The position numbers and the translations under genes were made by a program. 64,000 bases of DNA from Henriciella algicola (GTDB lineage Bacteria; Pseudomonadota; Alphaproteobacteria; Caulobacterales; Hyphomonadaceae): the NCBI RefSeq assembly GCF_003576245.1, contig NZ_QWGA01000003.1:1-64000 (forward strand). Direction: 5' to 3'. Under the pieces are notes generated by a model. The model had not been told where the DNA came from, ran no database searches, and was given only the letters and a program-made list of their open reading frames with translations. Positions 61,195 through 64,000 of the stretch are shown here, piece after piece; the stretch's first letter is position 1, and each line of letters begins with the position of its first letter.

Positions 61195-62174
61195 GCGGAG
61201 TAAACCTCCTTCTACCAAATGATTTGCAGCCCGGTCAGGTATCGCCCGACCGGGCTGCGATTCTTCATATGCGCCTTGCTGGTGAAACGATGGGGACGAA
61301 CTGGTCGGCAACATGGTTTGCCCTGCCGGGCCTCGACCCTGAAGACATCCGGAGAGAATTCGAGGCACTGTTCGAGCGCACCATCCTCTCCATGAGCCCC
61401 TGGGAAAGCGCGTCCCTGATTTCCCGCTTCAACGCCCTGCCAGCAGGCGCAGAGCTGAAGGTGGACACGGCGTTTGAAGAGGTGCTTCGCGCCGGCCTGC
61501 ATCTTGCCCGGCTGACCGATGGCGCTTTCGACCCATGCCTCGGCGGCGCGGTCATGCGAAATGGCTTTGGCGCGGCAGGACTTGGCACGGGCACAGACGG
61601 TACGGCGCACGGCCCTGATATCTGGGACAGGCTTTTCAGCCGCTCAGAGCACATCCGCCAGCCAGGCGGCGTCACGCTGGACCTGTCAGCCATCGCCAAG
61701 GGCTACACGGTCGACCGGATGGCTGACATTCTCAAGGCGCGCGGCGTCCACCAGTACCTGGTAGAGATCGGCGGTGAATTCGTCGCCAGTGGCGTCAAAC
61801 CTGACCGCTCACCCTGGTGGCTGGATCTGGAAACACGAACCGGGACAGAAGCCCCTTGGCGGATTGCCCTCATCGATGGCGCCCTGGCAACCTCAGGCGA
61901 CTATCGCCAGTTCGCCGTCCGGCACGGCACGCGCATTTCTCACATTGTTGGCGATAAGGCGCGCGAAACCGTCCATGGCGACTTCGCCTCAGTGAGTGTG
62001 ATCGCAACCAACTGCATGGATGCTGATGGGTGGGCGACCGCCCTCTTCGCATGCGGTGACCAGCGCGGTCTCAACCTCGCTGACATCCACGGCATCAAAG
62101 CCATTTTTCAGTATCGGGATGCGCCCGCTCAGCTGTCTTCTGCGCTGATGCCGATGGTCGATCGAGCCAGCTGA
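61191..62174 (+). CDS. apbE: FAD:protein FMN transferase ApbE
   Basis: The 327-residue ApbE transfers FMN from FAD to a Ser/Thr of target proteins, usually in the periplasm. Motifs seen are MRLAGETMGTNWSATW, SLISRFNALPAG, TLDLSAIAKGYTVDRMADIL, VEIGGEFVASG and IDGALATSGDYRQF. No clear signal peptide precedes the domain; the start at the TTG of 61191 overlaps the upstream stop (TTGA) and implies coupling. An internal ATG near 61269 would begin just before the domain. Export without a signal is uncertain. Confidence 0.92.
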   Translation: MSGVNLLLPNDLQPGQVSPDRAAILHMRLAGETMGTNWSATWFALPGLDPEDIRREFEALFERTILSMSPWESASLISRFNALPAGAELKVDTAFEEVLRAGLHLARLTDGAFDPCLGGAVMRNGFGAAGLGTGTDGTAHGPDIWDRLFSRSEHIRQPGGVTLDLSAIAKGYTVDRMADILKARGVHQYLVEIGGEFVASGVKPDRSPWWLDLETRTGTEAPWRIALIDGALATSGDYRQFAVRHGTRISHIVGDKARETVHGDFASVSVIATNCMDADGWATALFACGDQRGLNLADIHGIKAIFQYRDAPAQLSSALMPMVDRAS

Positions 62175-62238
62175 TCGAACCGTCTCAGGGTGCCTGTGGC
62201 CCATCTGCCACAGCTTACGCGGCGACATCATAAATTAA

Positions 62239-62259
62239 TGCAAATTGTTCTCATTTGCA
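62239..62259 (+). promoter_or_regulatory. Fur-box-like site A upstream of the TonB receptor
   Basis: Perfect 7-base palindromic arms TGCAAAT and ATTTGCA flank TGTTCTC. Read on the other strand it shows the same TGAGAA core as the other two sites. It lies 63 bases before the receptor start. Confidence 0.75.
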
Positions 62260-62285
62260 GTTGAGACCATCACCGAACCTGTTAG

Positions 62286-62306
62286 TGCGACTGAGAATAA
62301 TTTGCA
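62286..62306 (+). promoter_or_regulatory. Fur-box-like site B upstream of the TonB receptor
   Basis: The site begins TGCG, has the core TGAGAATAATT and ends ATTTGCA. It is centred 47 bases from site A and ends 15 bases before the receptor ATG, where Fur binding would block transcription. Confidence 0.75.
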
Positions 62307-62321
62307 CTACGGGATGAGGCA

Positions 62322-64000
62322 ATGACCAAGTACGAACTTCTCAGGCAATCAGCACTCGCTGGCGCCGCCATGACACTGATCTTCTCCGCGCCGCTCGCGG
62401 TCGCTCAAACAGCTCAGGACGATCCAGAGACCGTCGATCGCAACAGCGCGCAGGATGAAGCGGCTGGTGAAATGCGCATGGACGACATCGTCGTTACCGC
62501 AGCAGGCTTCGAGCAGAAGCTGACAGATGCGCCGGCAAGTATCAGCGTGGTGCCTGTCGATGTCCTGCAAGAGCGCCCCTACATGACACTCATCGACGCG
62601 GTGCGCGATCTGGAAGGTGTTGATGTCGGCGAGACCTCCGACAAGACCGGCCAGCGCACGATCAGTATTCGCGGCATGGGCGCCGACTACACGCTGGTCC
62701 TCATCGACGGCAAACGCCAGAACAATCACGGCGACATTTACCCGAACAATTTCGGCGGCAACCAGTTCAACCACATTCCACCGCTCGACACGATCGAACG
62801 GATCGAGGTGATCCGTGGCCCGGCCTCCACTCTCTACGGCGCCGATGCGCTTGGCGGCGTGATCAACATTATTACGAAGCGCCAGTTTGACCGCTGGAGC
62901 GGCTCCGCCACGGTCGGCCGCAGTTTCCAGGAGAATGACAATTTCGGCGACGACATCACTTTTGACGCAGTCGTCTCCGGCCCAATCATTCAGGACCGTC
63001 TCGGCCTCTCGCTGCGTGGTTCGGTCTATGAGCGCATCGCGTCGAACCCGGAGTTCGAACCGGTAACCGATCCGGCTGGCGTCGTGCACGTTCGCAGCCT
63101 TGGCTTCGGGAGCGGTGGACGCACGGTCGACAATACAAATAAGGCCGCCGGTTTCACGCTGAACTGGACGCCGACTGCGCAGCAGAAAGTCGTCTTCGAC
63201 TACGATTTTTCCACGCAAAGCTATGACAATACGCCGACTTACGACCCTGATACCGGGGCCGTCAGCTTCCCGCTCGGCACCCTCGATAGCATCGACACGA
63301 TCTGGCAGACGCGTGGCGGCATTGTCGCCCCCCGCGTCGGCTATGCGGCTGAACAGAAATATGAGCGCCAGAACTGGGCCCTGACCCATGAAGGCGACTG
63401 GAATTTCGGGTCGAGCTTTGTCTCGCTGGCCTATGTCGACACGTCCAACGATGGCCGCACGCTGCCCTTCTCTGTCGCAGAGCGCGTGCTTCTGGATCGT
63501 CTGTACAATGGCACTGGCGAGTTCGCAGGCCTGTCTGAGGATGAGCGCCGCGCCATCGCTGAAGATACATTCCTGCCGCGTCCGAAGCGGACCCTCGAAA
63601 GCAGCCAGTACACGCTTGACGCCCGCGTCGACATTCCCGTGTCCGGCTTTGTCGGCGACCACCGCTTCGTCATCGGCGGTCAGGTCATCGATGGAGAGCT
63701 GGAAGACGGCGTCTTCGGTCTCGAGGACACCGCCGAAGGCCTTCAGGCCGTGCAGGATCAGGAAATGTGGTCCGTCTTTGCCGAAGATAACTGGTCACCG
63801 ATTGAACCCCTCACCATTACTGGCGGCGTTCGCTTTGATGACCACGAGGTGTTCGGCTCCCACACCAGCCCGCGCCTCTATGCGGTCTACACCCTGTCTC
63901 CAGCCTGGACGGTAAAGGGCGGCGTCAGCACTGGCTACAAGACGCCGAAGACCACCGACCTCTATGACGGCATCACAGGCTTTGGTGGCCAGGGCACCGT
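62322..64000 (+). CDS. TonB-dependent outer-membrane receptor (partial, runs off the window)
   Basis: The reading frame from the ATG at 62322 stays open to the window end, so only about 559 N-terminal residues are seen. A signal peptide (AGAAMTLIFSAPLAVAQ) is followed by the TonB box DDIVVTAAGF, the plug domain (LTDAPASISVVPVDVL, GQRTISIRGMGADYTLVLID, IERIEVIRGPASTLYGADAL, GVINIITKR) and many barrel strands. The plug signatures and strand sequences resemble ferric-siderophore (FepA/PirA-like) receptors. Tandem Fur-type sites precede it and the PepSY/DUF2271/DUF4198/ApbE genes lie upstream, so iron-chelate uptake is likely. The exact ligand is not determinable. Confidence 0.93.
   Translation, partial: MTKYELLRQSALAGAAMTLIFSAPLAVAQTAQDDPETVDRNSAQDEAAGEMRMDDIVVTAAGFEQKLTDAPASISVVPVDVLQERPYMTLIDAVRDLEGVDVGETSDKTGQRTISIRGMGADYTLVLIDGKRQNNHGDIYPNNFGGNQFNHIPPLDTIERIEVIRGPASTLYGADALGGVINIITKRQFDRWSGSATVGRSFQENDNFGDDITFDAVVSGPIIQDRLGLSLRGSVYERIASNPEFEPVTDPAGVVHVRSLGFGSGGRTVDNTNKAAGFTLNWTPTAQQKVVFDYDFSTQSYDNTPTYDPDTGAVSFPLGTLDSIDTIWQTRGGIVAPRVGYAAEQKYERQNWALTHEGDWNFGSSFVSLAYVDTSNDGRTLPFSVAERVLLDRLYNGTGEFAGLSEDERRAIAEDTFLPRPKRTLESSQYTLDARVDIPVSGFVGDHRFVIGGQVIDGELEDGVFGLEDTAEGLQAVQDQEMWSVFAEDNWSPIEPLTITGGVRFDDHEVFGSHTSPRLYAVYTLSPAWTVKGGVSTGYKTPKTTDLYDGITGFGGQGT

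Noticed and set aside
62349-63662. 437-codon minus-strand frame opposite the TonB receptor
   Set aside because: The plus strand carries a complete set of receptor plug motifs with signal peptide and TonB box; the opposite frame has none.

Overview
The window is ordinary, gene-dense chromosome from an alphaproteobacterium. It is high in GC and shows family-level signals of the Caulobacterales/Hyphomonadaceae: a CckA hybrid kinase, a FlbT flagellin regulator, a single-cysteine DksA-type protein and many TonB/lipoprotein-type envelope genes. The species cannot be named from the sequence alone. I see no rRNA, tRNA, CRISPR array, prophage or intact insertion sequence.

Region 1 (1-15.7 kb, all minus strand) is the transcription/translation supercluster. 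In transcription order it reads rplK, rplA, rplJ, rplL, rpoB, rpoC, rpsL, rpsG, fusA, tuf, with structured leaders between rplA and rplJ and between rplL and rpoB. secE and nusG, the usual neighbours upstream of rplK, are absent; an M48 metalloprotease gene closed by its own terminator lies there instead.

Region 2 (15.9-38.7 kb) is mixed housekeeping and envelope. It holds an M48 lipoprotein, a coiled-coil membrane protein, two RNA methyltransferases, cckA, an L,D-transpeptidase/M15 peptidase pair, solitary flagellar genes (a FliM-like switch protein and flbT), a DksA-type regulator, marC, an orphan MoxR ATPase, tlyA, a CuZn-superoxide dismutase-like lipoprotein with an altered zinc ligand, arfB, an RcnB-like protein, a lytic transglycosylase, dapA and smpB. 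At about 34.96-35.15 kb a short transcription unit has a 15-base Shine-Dalgarno complement, a 26-codon ORF, hairpins and a terminator. It is one of the two most interesting items here.

Region 3 (38.7-54.9 kb) is metabolism. It carries a serine/threonine dehydratase, a nucleotide-sugar epimerase and galU (one minus-strand run), an MscS channel, an SDR, the three-gene proton-translocating transhydrogenase pntAA-pntAB-pntB, DUF885 and M14 peptidases, and a homodimeric pyruvate-dehydrogenase-E1/transketolase-like enzyme. Palindromic repeats with covarying stems sit between genes.

Region 4 (54.9-56.7 kb) is a small, more AT-rich islet: a membrane-anchored hypothetical protein, an HNH endonuclease, a small hypothetical protein and a 26-bp inverted repeat. 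An acyl-CoA synthetase and a lipoprotein follow.

Region 5 (59.0-64.0 kb) is an apparent Fur-controlled metal-acquisition locus: a PepSY-type membrane protein, DUF2271, DUF4198, ApbE (the flavin transferase) and a TonB-dependent receptor cut by the window end. Three Fur-box-like 21-bp sites lie before the first and last genes. ApbE plus a DUF2271 protein carrying a flavinylation-like motif suggests periplasmic flavin-based electron transfer coupled to ferric-siderophore uptake; this is inference.
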